DNA of 64,000 bases from Methyloversatilis universalis FAM5 (lineage in GTDB: Bacteria > Pseudomonadota > Gammaproteobacteria > Burkholderiales > Rhodocyclaceae). The notes below the pieces were generated by a model, which did not search any database, was not told the DNA's origin, and was given only the letters and a program-made list of their open reading frames with translations. Of this stretch, positions 45,557-54,535 are shown piece after piece. Location: assembly GCF_000214035.2 (NCBI RefSeq), contig NZ_AFHG01000057.1:226131-290130 (forward strand), given 5' to 3'. The translations under genes and the position numbers were made by a program. Numbering within the stretch: the first letter of the stretch is position 1; each line of letters starts with the position of its first letter.

Positions 45557-46885
45557 ATGCGTTTTCCGAACAAGGCCCTGCTGCTGGCGCTGGGGCTGGC
45601 GGGCGCGCTGTCGCCGGCCGTACATGCCGCTGACAGCCTCATCGACGTGGCGCGCGCCGCGCTGGCCAACGACGCCCAGTTCCAGGCGGCCCGCGCACAG
45701 CGCGAAGCCAGCGCCGAAAAGCTGCCACAGGCACGCGCCGGTCTGCTGCCCAGCGTCACGCTAAACGGCACCACCCAGTGGAATGATGTCGAGGTGCGGG
45801 CGCCGGTCGATCGCACCACCCAGTACAACTCGCACAACTTCGGCGTGCAGCTCACCCAGCCGCTGTTCCGCTGGGGCAACTGGGTGCAGTTCGAACAGGG
45901 CAGGCTGCAGGTGGCGGCCGCCGACGCCCAGCTCGCGCTGGCACGGCAGGACGTGCTGCTGCGTGCCGCCCAGGCCTATTTCGACCTGCTCTACGCGCAG
46001 GATGTGCTCACCTCCATCCTGGCGCAGAAGATCGCCGCCGCCGAACAGCTGGAACTGGCGCGGCGCAGCTTCGAAGTGGGTACGGTCACGATTACTGACG
46101 TGCACGAGGCGCAGTCGCGCTTCGATCTTGCCGGTGCGCAGGAAATCGCGGCGCGCAGCGACATCGAGGTGAAGCGGCACGCGCTGGCGGTGATCACCGG
46201 CCGGGTGCCGGACGCGCTGCGCGGCCTGCGGCCGGACGTGATCGTGTCGCTGCCGCAGCCGGCCCGGATGGAAGACTGGGTCGAGCGCGCGCAGACCGAA
46301 AGCCTGTCGGTGCTGGCGCAGCAGGCCAATCAGGAGATCGCCCGGCGCGAGATAGAGCGCCAGCGCGCAGGTCATTACCCCTCGGTCGATCTGGTGGCCA
46401 CCTATGGCCAGAACAAGACGGTGATCACCTTCGCCGGGGCGCCGCTGAACAATGAAACCACCACCGGCACGGTCGGCGTGCAGGTGTCGGTGCCGCTGTT
46501 CCAGGGCCTGGGGCAGGAGTCGCGCGTGCGGGAATCCGCGCATCTGCTCGACCGCGCCAGCGCCGATCTGGATTTCGCGCGTCGCAGCTCGGCGCAGCAG
46601 GCGCGTCAGGCCTGGCTGGGCGTGGCCAACGGCATCGCCCAGACCGCCGCACTGCGTGCCGCCCAGGTATCGTCGCAGTCCTCGCTGGACGCCAACAGGC
46701 TGGGGTACGAGGTCGGTGTGCGCATCAACATCGATGTGCTGAATGCCCAGCAGCAGCTCTATCTGACCCGTCGGGATCTGGCGAAAGCGCGCTACGACAC
46801 GCTGCTGGCGCAGCTGCGGCTCAAGGCCGCCGCCGGCCAGCTGGCCGAACCCGAAATCGAGGCGGTGAACGGCCTGCTCGAATAG
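45557..46885 (+). CDS. TolC-family outer-membrane channel protein
   Basis: 442-aa type I secretion/efflux outer-membrane factor. Signal peptide MRFPNKALLLALGLAGALSP...HA, then two OEP repeats: ANDAQFQAARAQREASAEKL and GLLPSVTLNG in the first, HYPSVDLVATYGQNK and QVSVPLFQGLGQESRVRESA in the second. It forms the trimeric exit duct used by RND pumps and type I secretion. It starts 18 bases after the rhodanese stop. No inner-membrane partner is nearby, so it probably serves several systems. Confidence 0.95.
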   Translation: MRFPNKALLLALGLAGALSPAVHAADSLIDVARAALANDAQFQAARAQREASAEKLPQARAGLLPSVTLNGTTQWNDVEVRAPVDRTTQYNSHNFGVQLTQPLFRWGNWVQFEQGRLQVAAADAQLALARQDVLLRAAQAYFDLLYAQDVLTSILAQKIAAAEQLELARRSFEVGTVTITDVHEAQSRFDLAGAQEIAARSDIEVKRHALAVITGRVPDALRGLRPDVIVSLPQPARMEDWVERAQTESLSVLAQQANQEIARREIERQRAGHYPSVDLVATYGQNKTVITFAGAPLNNETTTGTVGVQVSVPLFQGLGQESRVRESAHLLDRASADLDFARRSSAQQARQAWLGVANGIAQTAALRAAQVSSQSSLDANRLGYEVGVRINIDVLNAQQQLYLTRRDLAKARYDTLLAQLRLKAAAGQLAEPEIEAVNGLLE

Positions 46886-46923
46886 CGCCGTTCGCCGGCT
46901 GCCGCCCCGGCGGGCGTGGTGGC

Positions 46924-47385
46924 TCAGCCCAGCGCCGCGATCACCTCGGGCGGTGCCTGCACCAGTTCGATCAGCACGCCTTCTCCGCTGAGCGGAAAGT
47001 CGCCATTGCCCTTGGGGTGGATGAACACGATGTCGTGACCGGCCGCGCCGCGGCGGATGCCGCCCGGCGTGAAGCGCATGCCCTGCGCGGTCAGCCATTC
47101 GACCGCCTTCGGCAGATCGTCCACCCACAGCCCGATGTGGTTCAGCGGCGGTTCGTCCACACGCGGCTTCTTCGCCGGATCCAGCGGCTGCATCAGGTCC
47201 ACCTCGACCCGATGTGCGCCGCTGCCCAGCACCGCGATGTCCTCGACCACGTTTTCGCGCTCCGACGTGAAATCGCCTTCCAGACCGAGGCCGAACAGAT
47301 CCACCCACAGGCGGCGCAGCTTCATCCGGTCCGGACCGCCGATGGCGATCTGCTGCAGGCCGAGGATGCGGAAAGGACGGCTCAT
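46924..47385 (-). CDS. VOC-family (glyoxalase-like) protein
   Basis: 153-aa vicinal-oxygen-chelate protein with two beta-alpha-beta-beta-beta modules: [20 protein letters not shown] and [20 protein letters not shown]. Candidate metal ligands are His (LNHIGLWV), Glu in EVDLMQP and a late Glu (LIELVQAP). Length and motifs resemble a VOC lyase or dioxygenase; the substrate is unknown. It overlaps the lgt stop by ATGA, so it is coupled to lgt. Confidence 0.87.
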   Translation of the reverse strand: MSRPFRILGLQQIAIGGPDRMKLRRLWVDLFGLGLEGDFTSERENVVEDIAVLGSGAHRVEVDLMQPLDPAKKPRVDEPPLNHIGLWVDDLPKAVEWLTAQGMRFTPGGIRRGAAGHDIVFIHPKGNGDFPLSGEGVLIELVQAPPEVIAALG

Positions 47386-48200
47386 GGGTTCACTCCTGTT
47401 GTGCGACGGTAAGACCGGATCATCATGACGATGCCGACGAGAATCATGGGCAGGCTCAGCCACTGGCCCATCGACAGCCCGCCGGCCAGCAGACCGAGGA
47501 AGTCGTCCGGCTCGCGGCCGAATTCGGCGAGGAAACGGAAGCCGCCGTAGCCGATCAGGAACATCGCGCTGACTGCGGCCAGCGGCCGCGGCCGGCGGGA
47601 GAACCACCACAGCAGCACGAACAGCCCCAGCCCCTCGCCAGCGAACTGGTAGAGCTGGGACGGGTGGCGCGGCAGCATGTCCACGGTCGGAAAAATCATG
47701 GCCCAGGGCACGTCGGTCACCCGGCCCACCAGTTCGGCATTCAGGAAATTGCCGATGCGGCCGGCGGCCAGTCCCAGCGGCACCAGCGGGGCGATGAAGT
47801 CGGTCAGCTGGAAGAAGCGCCAGTTGGCGCGGCGCGCGAACAGCGCGGCCGCGATCAGTACGCCGAGGAAGCCGCCGTGGAAGCTCATGCCGCCGGACCA
47901 GATGGCCGGAATCTCGGTCCAGTGTTCGAGGTAGTAGGCCGGCTTGTAGAACAGCACATAGCCCAGCCGGCCGCCGAGCACCACGCCCAGCACGCCGTAG
48001 AAGAGCAGGTCGTCGATCTGCTTCGCGTCCAGCGTAGCCACGCCCTGCGCCGCCAGCCGCTTCGCGTGGGCACGGCCCAGCAGCATGAAGGCGACGAAGG
48101 CGACCAGATACATGAGCCCGTACCAGCGCACGGCCAGCGGACCGAGTTCGAAGGCGATCGGGGAAATGGTGGGGTGGATCAGGTAATCGTGTACAGGCAC
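47382..48200 (-). CDS. lgt: Prolipoprotein diacylglyceryl transferase
   Basis: 272-aa inner-membrane enzyme that attaches diacylglycerol to the lipobox Cys of prolipoproteins. [31 protein letters not shown] (HGG motif) and the Lgt signature [18 protein letters not shown] are all present, with about seven helices. The likely start is GTG 48200; a second GTG two codons on is possible. ATGA overlap with the downstream VOC gene. Confidence 0.97.
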   Translation of the reverse strand: MPVHDYLIHPTISPIAFELGPLAVRWYGLMYLVAFVAFMLLGRAHAKRLAAQGVATLDAKQIDDLLFYGVLGVVLGGRLGYVLFYKPAYYLEHWTEIPAIWSGGMSFHGGFLGVLIAAALFARRANWRFFQLTDFIAPLVPLGLAAGRIGNFLNAELVGRVTDVPWAMIFPTVDMLPRHPSQLYQFAGEGLGLFVLLWWFSRRPRPLAAVSAMFLIGYGGFRFLAEFGREPDDFLGLLAGGLSMGQWLSLPMILVGIVMMIRSYRRTTGVNP

Positions 48201-48276
48201 GGCGGGCAGGGCAGGCGGGGGCCTGAAGTAGGAACACCAGCCGGACAGTTTACCGTCAAGCCGTCGGCCGGGTCGC

Positions 48277-48912
48277 TCAGCCGTTGCAGGGAATGGAAAA
48301 CCGCTCGTCCATCAGGGCCTTGCGCTGTGCCCGGAAGTGCTCCAGTTCCGGAATGCCCAGCGGCTGCCGGGTGGCGGCGTCGATCCGGCGTACGGTTTCG
48401 TCGATCGCTGCGCAGCGGGCGTCGTGCGCGCGGGCCGGCGATGCGGCCGCGCTGCGCACCGGCTGGTTGGCCGCATGCCGGGCACGCTCCGCCTGCACCT
48501 GCGCCAGCTGTTCGGCATAGCTGCGGTCCGGCGACAGGCCGGCCGAGGCGGGTGCCACGGCCAGCGCTTCCGCCTGCGCGCCGCAGGGATGGTCCGCATA
48601 GACGGTACGGCCGTTCTCGCGACACCTGTAGATGCCGGAGGGCGCAGGGCCGGTTGTGGCGAGAGGGCGCTCCGGGAGCCGCTCCAGGCGGCGTGCGTCC
48701 GGCTTCGGCTGCGGCGTCAGGGCTGGGCCGGCCTGAGGCGATGGCGTCGTGCGCGGCGCTGCCGCCCGGACGTCGGGGCGCGGCGCAACCGGCGCGGGGG
48801 CCAGCAGCCTGCCCAGGCCGAGCAGCCCGCCGCCCACGATGAGCAGCGCGCCGACCAGTGACAGGGCCGACAGCAGCGTGTGTCTTTCCCCGGCGGGGCG
48901 GCGGCGTGCCAT
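48277..48912 (-). CDS. Membrane-anchored DUF4124-like protein
   Basis: 211-aa protein: one N-terminal helix ([20 protein letters not shown]), a Pro/Ala-rich periplasmic linker (about 38-90), then a short Cys-pair module [19 protein letters not shown] that looks like DUF4124. A charged helical tail with more Cys ([26 protein letters not shown]) ends the protein. DUF4124 proteins are common, poorly understood envelope proteins. It is cotranscribed with neither neighbour clearly; 76 bases separate it from lgt. Confidence 0.7.
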   Translation of the reverse strand: MARRRPAGERHTLLSALSLVGALLIVGGGLLGLGRLLAPAPVAPRPDVRAAAPRTTPSPQAGPALTPQPKPDARRLERLPERPLATTGPAPSGIYRCRENGRTVYADHPCGAQAEALAVAPASAGLSPDRSYAEQLAQVQAERARHAANQPVRSAAASPARAHDARCAAIDETVRRIDAATRQPLGIPELEHFRAQRKALMDERFSIPCNG

Positions 48913-48994
48913 GGCGGACTCCGAGACGGATTCCGCCGGATTCTAGAACCCTGTCATTGAAATCCGGGGCACATCGTTCGCATGGACGAGCGGC

Positions 48995-49684
48995 TCATGC
49001 CCGGGCGCCGAACAGCGCGGTGCCCACCCGCACGATGGTCGCTCCTTCGGCGATGGCGGCTTCGAGGTCCTGCGACATGCCCATGGACAGCGTGTCCAGG
49101 TGGTGGCCGCGCGCGTTCAGATCGTCCATGAGCTGCCGCACATGTGCGAAGCGGCTGCGCTGGAGGGTGACGTCGTCGGTCGGTTCGGGGATGGCCATCA
49201 GGCCGCGCAGCACGAGGCGGGGCAGGGCGGCGACCGCGTCGGCCAGCGCCGGCAGTTCCGCCGGCGCGACGCCGCTCTTCGACTCTTCGCCGCTCACGTT
49301 CACCTGCAGACAGATGTTCAGCGGCGGCCGGTGCGGGTCGCGCTGTTCCGACAGCCTAGCCGCGATCTTCTCGCGGTCGATCGAGTGCACCCAGTCAAAG
49401 CAGCCGGCCACCGGGCGCGTCTTGTTGCTCTGGATCGGACCGATGAAATGCCATTCCAGCTCAAGACCGGCCGCTTCCAGCCGTTGAGCCTTGTCGCATC
49501 CTTCCTGCACGTAGTTCTCGCCGAAGGCGCGCTGCCCGGCAGCATGGGCGGCGATGATGTCGGCGTCCGGCTTGGTCTTGCTCACCGCCAGCAGCGTAAT
49601 GCCGGCAGGGTCGCGGCCGCAGGCGCGGGCGGCTTGTTCGATACGGTGCCGAATTGCTTGCAGGTTGTCTGAAATGCTCATCAT
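48995..49684 (-). CDS. YggS/PLPBP family PLP-homeostasis protein
   Basis: 229-aa TIM-barrel PLP-binding protein involved in vitamin B6 homeostasis. The PLP Lys lies in LLAVSKTKPDADI, and ENYVQEG, WHFIGPIQSNKTR, VNVSGEESKSGV and GLMAIPEP are family motifs, ending with the phosphate-binding MGMSQDLEAAIAEGATIVRV. Start MMSISDNLQ; either ATG is possible. It is divergent from pilT, a common arrangement in betaproteobacteria. Confidence 0.95.
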   Translation of the reverse strand: MMSISDNLQAIRHRIEQAARACGRDPAGITLLAVSKTKPDADIIAAHAAGQRAFGENYVQEGCDKAQRLEAAGLELEWHFIGPIQSNKTRPVAGCFDWVHSIDREKIAARLSEQRDPHRPPLNICLQVNVSGEESKSGVAPAELPALADAVAALPRLVLRGLMAIPEPTDDVTLQRSRFAHVRQLMDDLNARGHHLDTLSMGMSQDLEAAIAEGATIVRVGTALFGARA

Positions 49685-49771
49685 AATGCCCTGAATTTCT
49701 TCAAATTATAGGCGTGTCCGGCATGGCCGGAAGCGCGCCCCGGCTGCCCGCTCAACGTTTCCGAGGTCTCC

Positions 49772-50815
49772 ATGGACATCACCGAACTGCTCGCGTTTTC
49801 CGTCAAGAACAAGGCGTCCGATCTTCACCTGTCCGCCGGTCTGCCGCCGATGATCCGGGTGCATGGGGATGTGCGCCGGATCAATCTGCCGCCGATGGAG
49901 CACAAGGACGTGCACGGCATGATCTACGACATCATGAACGACACCCAGCGCAAGGTGTATGAGGAGCACCTCGAGTGCGACTTCTCGTTCGCGGTGCCCA
50001 ATCTGGCGCGCTTCCGGGTCAATGCCTTCGTGCAGAACCGCGGCGCGGGCGCGGTGTTCCGGACCATTCCGTCCAAGGTGCTCACGCTGGAGGACCTGAA
50101 GGCGCCGAAGATTTTCCAGGACATCGCGAACACGCCGCGCGGCATCGTGCTGGTGACCGGCCCGACCGGCTCCGGCAAGTCGACCACGCTGGCGGCGATG
50201 GTCGATTACATCAACGAGAACGAGTACGGCCACATCCTGACGGTCGAGGATCCGATCGAATTCGTGCATGAGTCCAAGCGCTGCCTGATCAACCAGCGCG
50301 AGGTCGGTCCGCACACGCTCAGTTTCTCGAACGCGCTGCGCTCGGCGCTGCGGGAGGATCCGGACGTGATCCTGGTGGGTGAAATGCGCGACCTCGAAAC
50401 GATACGTCTGGCGCTGACCGCGGCCGAAACCGGCCACCTGGTGTTCGGCACGCTGCACACCTCCAGCGCCGCGAAAACCATCGACCGTATCGTCGACGTG
50501 TTCCCCGCGGAAGAGAAGGAAATGGTGCGGGCCATGCTGTCCGAATCGCTGCGCGCGGTCATTTCGCAGACGCTGCTGAAAACCAAGGACGGCAACGGTC
50601 GGGTGGCGGCTCATGAAATCATGGTCGGCTCGCCTGCGATCCGTAACCTGATCCGCGAGAACAAGATCGCGCAGATGTATTCCGCCATCCAGACCGGCCA
50701 GAGCATGGGCATGCAGACGCTGGACCAGAACCTCCAGGAACTGGTGCGCCGCAACGTCATTTCGCCGGCCGAAGCGCGCACCCGCGCGCAAAACAAGGAC
50801 ATGTTCGCAGGCTGA
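49772..50815 (+). CDS. pilT: Type IV pilus retraction ATPase PilT
   Basis: 347-aa hexameric AAA-type secretion ATPase that powers pilus retraction (twitching, DNA uptake). DLHLSAGLPPMIRVHGDVRR is the N-terminal PAS-like part. Walker A is GPTGSGKST, Walker B ILVGEMRDLETI, the His box TGHLVFGTLHT, and the PilT-specific C-terminal AIRNLIRENKIAQMYSAIQ is present. The start at 49772 is standard. It precedes pilU by 48 bases. Confidence 0.97.
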   Translation: MDITELLAFSVKNKASDLHLSAGLPPMIRVHGDVRRINLPPMEHKDVHGMIYDIMNDTQRKVYEEHLECDFSFAVPNLARFRVNAFVQNRGAGAVFRTIPSKVLTLEDLKAPKIFQDIANTPRGIVLVTGPTGSGKSTTLAAMVDYINENEYGHILTVEDPIEFVHESKRCLINQREVGPHTLSFSNALRSALREDPDVILVGEMRDLETIRLALTAAETGHLVFGTLHTSSAAKTIDRIVDVFPAEEKEMVRAMLSESLRAVISQTLLKTKDGNGRVAAHEIMVGSPAIRNLIRENKIAQMYSAIQTGQSMGMQTLDQNLQELVRRNVISPAEARTRAQNKDMFAG

Positions 50816-50863
50816 GCCCGCGCCGTCCCGCTACACTGAAAACCCGAGACGCGGAGAGCGCAG

Positions 50864-51994
50864 ATGGAAAGAGATCAGGCCCTCAAATTCATGTACGACC
50901 TGCTGCGCCTGATGGTGACCAAGCGCGGGTCTGACCTGTTCGTGACCGCCGGCTTTCCGCCGGCGATCAAGGTGGATGGCCGCATCGTGCCGCAGTCCAA
51001 CCAGTCGCTCACGCCGCAGCACACCGCCGAACTGGCGCGCGCCATCATGAATGACCGGCAGGCCGCCGAATTCGAGGCGACCAAGGAGTGCAATTTCGCG
51101 ATCTCGCCGGCCGGCATCGGCCGCTTCCGGGTGAACGCCTTTGTGCAGCAGGGCAAGATAGGCTGCATCCTGCGCACCATCAACGCCAAGATTCCGACGC
51201 TGGACGAGCTGAACCTGCCGACCGTGCTGAAAGACGTGGCGATGACCAAGCGCGGCCTGGTCATCTTCGTCGGCGGCACCGGCACCGGCAAGACCACCTC
51301 GCTGGCGGCGCTGGTGGACTGGCGCAACACCCACAGCTACGGCCACATCATCACGATCGAGGACCCGATCGAGTATGTGCACGACCACAAGAACTGCGTG
51401 GTGACGCAGCGCGAGGTCGGGCTGGACACCGCGGACTGGGAAATCGCGCTGAAGAACACGCTGCGTCAGGCGCCGGACGTCATCCTGATGGGGGAGATCC
51501 GCGACCGCGAAACGATGGAGCACGCGATCCAGTTCGCCGAGACCGGCCACCTCTGCCTGGCCACGCTGCACGCCAACAGCTCCAACCAGGCGATCGACCG
51601 CATCATCAACTTCTTCCCGGAAAACAAGCGGGAACAGCTGCTGATGGATCTGTCGCTGAACCTGCGGGCGATGATTTCCCAGCGTCTGGTGCCGCTGAAG
51701 GAAGGCAAGGGCCGGGCGGCCGCGATCGAGGTGATGCTGAATTCGCCGCTGATTGCCGACCACATCTTCAAGGGCAATATCGGCGAGATCAAGGACGTGA
51801 TGAAGCGCTCGCGCGAACTGGGCATGCAGACCTTCGACCAGGCGCTGTTCGACCTGTACGAAGCCGGCCGCATCAGCTACGAGGACGCGCTGCGCAACGC
51901 CGATTCGGTCAATGACCTGCGCCTGCAGATCAAGCTCAACAGCAAGGAAGCGCAGGACCGCAACCTGAACACCAGCGGGCTGGATCTGGTGTGA
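50864..51994 (+). CDS. pilU: PilT-dependent retraction ATPase PilU
   Basis: 376-aa paralogue of PilT that assists retraction force. MYDLLRLMVTKRGSDLFVTA starts the N-domain; Walker A GGTGTGKTT, Walker B ILMGEIRDRETM, His box TGHLCLATLHANSS. The PilU hallmark FFPENKREQLLMDLSLNLRA follows. Located just after pilT, as usual. A REP-like inverted pair follows 48 bases after the stop. Confidence 0.97.
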   Translation: MERDQALKFMYDLLRLMVTKRGSDLFVTAGFPPAIKVDGRIVPQSNQSLTPQHTAELARAIMNDRQAAEFEATKECNFAISPAGIGRFRVNAFVQQGKIGCILRTINAKIPTLDELNLPTVLKDVAMTKRGLVIFVGGTGTGKTTSLAALVDWRNTHSYGHIITIEDPIEYVHDHKNCVVTQREVGLDTADWEIALKNTLRQAPDVILMGEIRDRETMEHAIQFAETGHLCLATLHANSSNQAIDRIINFFPENKREQLLMDLSLNLRAMISQRLVPLKEGKGRAAAIEVMLNSPLIADHIFKGNIGEIKDVMKRSRELGMQTFDQALFDLYEAGRISYEDALRNADSVNDLRLQIKLNSKEAQDRNLNTSGLDLV

Positions 51995-52042
51995 GGGCTG
52001 GCCGCTGACCTATGGCTGCGAACGGCGGATCGCACGGGCCGC

Positions 52043-52122
52043 ATCGCGGCGGGGGCGCCGCTCCCTCAAATCCGGCTCCGTCTCTCTGACAGGCGCTGTG
52101 GGAGCGGCGCCCCCGCCGCGAT
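52043..52122. repeat. REP-like inverted-repeat doublet after pilU
   Basis: The GGGAGCGGCGCCCCCGCCGC element occurs inverted at 52043-52065 and forward at 52100-52122, 34 bases apart, with the same sequence core as copies at 56.3 and 63.7 kb. The 51995-52168 interval has no gene. Such pairs are typical REP/BIME elements. Confidence 0.85.
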
Positions 52123-52168
52123 TCAGGCCTTGAAACGCAGGAGTGGCTGCCGCTTCCGCCTATCGAGT

Positions 52169-52573
52169 TCAGCGCACCACCAGCACCGAACACGGCGCGT
52201 GGTGCAGCACGTTGGTGCTGACCGAACCCATCACGATGCGCTTGGCCAGGTTCAGGCCGCGGGTGCCGAGGATGATGAGGTCGGCTTTCTGTTCGATCGC
52301 TTCGTCGATCAGCGCATCGGCCGGCTCGCCCATCATGAGCTTGGTCTGCACGGTGCGACCGGCTGCAGCCAGTTCCTTGGCCATCTTCTGAAGCGCGTCG
52401 CGCGCCGCATCGATCTCTGACTGGTCCACCTCGACCGCGGTGCCGCGTATGCCCAGCGCCGGGCCGCGCACCACCGATACCAGGACCGCATCGACCGGCC
52501 CGCTCAGCAGTTTCAGCTGATCCACCGCCTTGTGGGCGTGTTCCGAACCGTCATAAGCCACCACCACCTTCAT
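52169..52573 (-). CDS. Universal stress protein, UspA family
   Basis: 134-aa single Usp domain. MKVVVAYDGSEHAHKAVDQL starts the fold. LIILGTRGLNLAKRIVMGSV is the ATP-binding G-x2-G-x9-G-S motif in nearly full form, followed by STNVLHHAPCSVLVVR. The ATG at 52573 has GGAGGAG upstream; an upstream ATG at 52594 is less likely. Monocistronic by position. This is a likely ATP-binding Usp, unlike the degenerate domain fused to the kinase at 34 kb. Confidence 0.95.
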   Translation of the reverse strand: MKVVVAYDGSEHAHKAVDQLKLLSGPVDAVLVSVVRGPALGIRGTAVEVDQSEIDAARDALQKMAKELAAAGRTVQTKLMMGEPADALIDEAIEQKADLIILGTRGLNLAKRIVMGSVSTNVLHHAPCSVLVVR

Positions 52574-52706
52574 TGCGCTCTCCTCCGCGTGCATGGGCCG
52601 CGCACCTGCGCGGTCCAGTCATTATTCGGAGGCGCCATGCCATCCGGCAATGCTCAGGAAGGAGTAATCCCTATTGGGTATGGGGTCTTTGTGTGCCGGC
52701 GGCCGC

Positions 52707-52922
52707 TCAGCAGCCGCACTGGCGGATGACTGGGCGCACCGCCAGCAGCTCCAGCGTTTCGTCGATGCCGAGCCCGGATTCCAGCAGCGCGGCGCCGTCG
52801 AAGCACCACGACAGATCGGTGTTCGGTTCCAGCACCGCCTCGCCGGTCTGGCTGTCGAACACTTCGTGCAGCCAGAAATTGTGTTCGCTGCGGCTGCGGA
52901 CCTGGTAGCGCTTCGCGCTCAT
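52707..52922 (-). CDS. Small unknown protein coupled to the Bcr/CflA pump (71 aa)
   Basis: 71-aa soluble protein, not recognised: MSAKRYQVRSRSEHNFWLHE, then VFDSQTGEAVLEPNTDLSWC, ending VIRQCGC. No membrane helix or signal peptide. Its ATG overlaps the pump stop as ATGA, which supports a real coupled gene. Three Cys (40, 69, 71) are notable. It is read in a different frame from the pump. Confidence 0.6.
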   Translation of the reverse strand: MSAKRYQVRSRSEHNFWLHEVFDSQTGEAVLEPNTDLSWCFDGAALLESGLGIDETLELLAVRPVIRQCGC

Positions 52923-54115
52923 GCCGCCGCCCGGTCGGGGTGCAGTGCGCGGTAGCGCAGCCAGGCCAGCCAGCCGGTCACCACGAAGGCCGCCATGCCG
53001 GCCGCCAGATGCAGCGGCTCGCCCCACAGCAGCGGCACCACCAGACCCGCGGCCGCGGTATTGGTGAGCGACTGCACGAAGGCCTGACAGGACGACACCA
53101 TGCCGCGCGCGCGCGGGAACAGCTCCAGCGCCAGCAGTGACAGGATGGGCATGGCCAGCGCCTGGCCGATGTTGTACAGCGCCACCGGCAGCACCGCCCA
53201 CGGCAGACTGGCCGGCACCAGCAGATTCATCACCACATTGATCAGCGCGGCCGCCAGCATGATGGTGTAGGCGATCTTCAGCTGGCGCTGCGGCGCCAGC
53301 TTGCCGGCCAGCCGGCGTGCCAGCCAGGAGCCGGTCATCATGCCGGCTACGGTCGGGCCGAACAGCCAGGCGAAACCCTGAGGCGATACGCCCAGGTGTT
53401 CCATCAGGAAGGTGGGCGCCGACATCACGTACAGGAAGAAGCCGGCGAAATTCATCGACACTGCCAGCACCAGCGCCTGCAGCGCCGGGTGGGCGTACAT
53501 GTGCGCGTAGTCGCGCGCCAGCTTGACCGGATGCAGGCTGCGCCGGTGATCCGGGTCCAGCGTTTCCGGCAGCCGCACCAGACAGACCACCCACATCAGC
53601 GCCGAATAGGCGGCCAGGAACCAGAACACCGCGCGCCAGCCGGACAGCGCGAACACCCAGCCGCCGATGATGGGCGCGGCCGCCGGGGCCAGCGCGAACA
53701 GCAGCTGTATCGTGCTCATCAGCCGCTGCGCGTGGGCGCCGTCGAACAGGTCGCGCACGATGGCTCGGCCGACCACCATGCCGGCGCCGGCGCACATGCC
53801 CTGCAGCGCGCGGGCGATCCACAGGTGCTCGATCTGCGTCGCCAGCGCGCAGCCGACCGAGGTCAGGAAGAACATGACCAGCGACCACAGCACCACCCGC
53901 CGGCGGCCCAGCGCGTCGGCCAGCGCACCGTGCCACAGCGTCATCAGCGCGAAGAAGCCGAGGTAGATGGTGAGCGACTGCTGCACCTGCACCTTGGTCG
54001 CACCCAGTTCGGCGGCGATGGCCGGGAAGGCCGGCAGATAGGTGTCGATCGCGAACGGGCCGATGGCTGACAGCGCCGCCAGCACCATCGCGAGGCTGCG
54101 GGGCGAGCGGCTCAC
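52919..54115 (-). CDS. MFS drug:H+ antiporter, Bcr/CflA subfamily
   Basis: 398-aa, 12-helix efflux transporter. IGPFAIDTYLPAFPAIAAEL is the Bcr/CflA start and LWHGALADALGRRRVVLWSL carries the loop 2-3 motif A. ARALQGMCAGAGMVVGRAIV and AAPIIGGWVFALSGWRAVFW are further drug-efflux motifs. Substrates (bicyclomycin, sulfonamide-like drugs) are known for relatives, unknown here. The start is GTG 54115, overlapping the upstream hypothetical gene's stop as GTGA; its stop overlaps the 71-aa gene. Confidence 0.93.
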   Translation of the reverse strand: MSRSPRSLAMVLAALSAIGPFAIDTYLPAFPAIAAELGATKVQVQQSLTIYLGFFALMTLWHGALADALGRRRVVLWSLVMFFLTSVGCALATQIEHLWIARALQGMCAGAGMVVGRAIVRDLFDGAHAQRLMSTIQLLFALAPAAAPIIGGWVFALSGWRAVFWFLAAYSALMWVVCLVRLPETLDPDHRRSLHPVKLARDYAHMYAHPALQALVLAVSMNFAGFFLYVMSAPTFLMEHLGVSPQGFAWLFGPTVAGMMTGSWLARRLAGKLAPQRQLKIAYTIMLAAALINVVMNLLVPASLPWAVLPVALYNIGQALAMPILSLLALELFPRARGMVSSCQAFVQSLTNTAAAGLVVPLLWGEPLHLAAGMAAFVVTGWLAWLRYRALHPDRAAA

Positions 54116-54519
54116 TGCGGCGCGACGGCCGGGGCGATCACCGGCGGCGGCGCGGCACGCTCGGCGTCCGGCAGCTCGACCACCCGCACTTCGCTGACGA
54201 AGTACTGGGTTTCGCCGAAGCAGGAGGTGGGCACGCCGATGTGCTGTTCATAGTGCAGCGACACCCGCTGGCCCATGCTTTCGTTCAGTTTGCGGGCCAC
54301 TTCCGGGTCGCGCACCGAGAACTCGAATTTCTCGGTCAGCGTGCCGGGCATGGTGACCATGGCCAGTTCGCCTTCCCAGGTCTTGCACACCCAGCCCTTG
54401 TTGGAAAACTTCTGCACATAGCCGGCGCGCTCGCCGGTGGAATAGCTCCAGTTCAGCACGACCCAGGTGTAGCCGCCGAACAGCGCGATCAGCAGGGCGA
54501 GTACGGACACGATGCGCAT
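54112..54519 (-). CDS. Hypothetical single-helix envelope protein (135 aa)
   Basis: 135-aa protein: N-terminal helix VSVLALLIALFGGYTWVVLN, then a folded part with YSTGERAGYVQKFSNKGWVC and KTWEGELAMVTMPGTLTEKF, and a Pro/Ala tail. Two Cys (45 and about 100) may form a disulfide outside the cytoplasm. This conserved family is widespread; relatives are sometimes mislabelled as dehydrogenases. Function unknown. It lies between metF (16 bases) and the pump gene (4-base overlap) on one transcript. Confidence 0.75.
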   Translation of the reverse strand: MRIVSVLALLIALFGGYTWVVLNWSYSTGERAGYVQKFSNKGWVCKTWEGELAMVTMPGTLTEKFEFSVRDPEVARKLNESMGQRVSLHYEQHIGVPTSCFGETQYFVSEVRVVELPDAERAAPPPVIAPAVAPQ

Positions 54520-54535
54520 GCGCTTCTCCCGCGGC

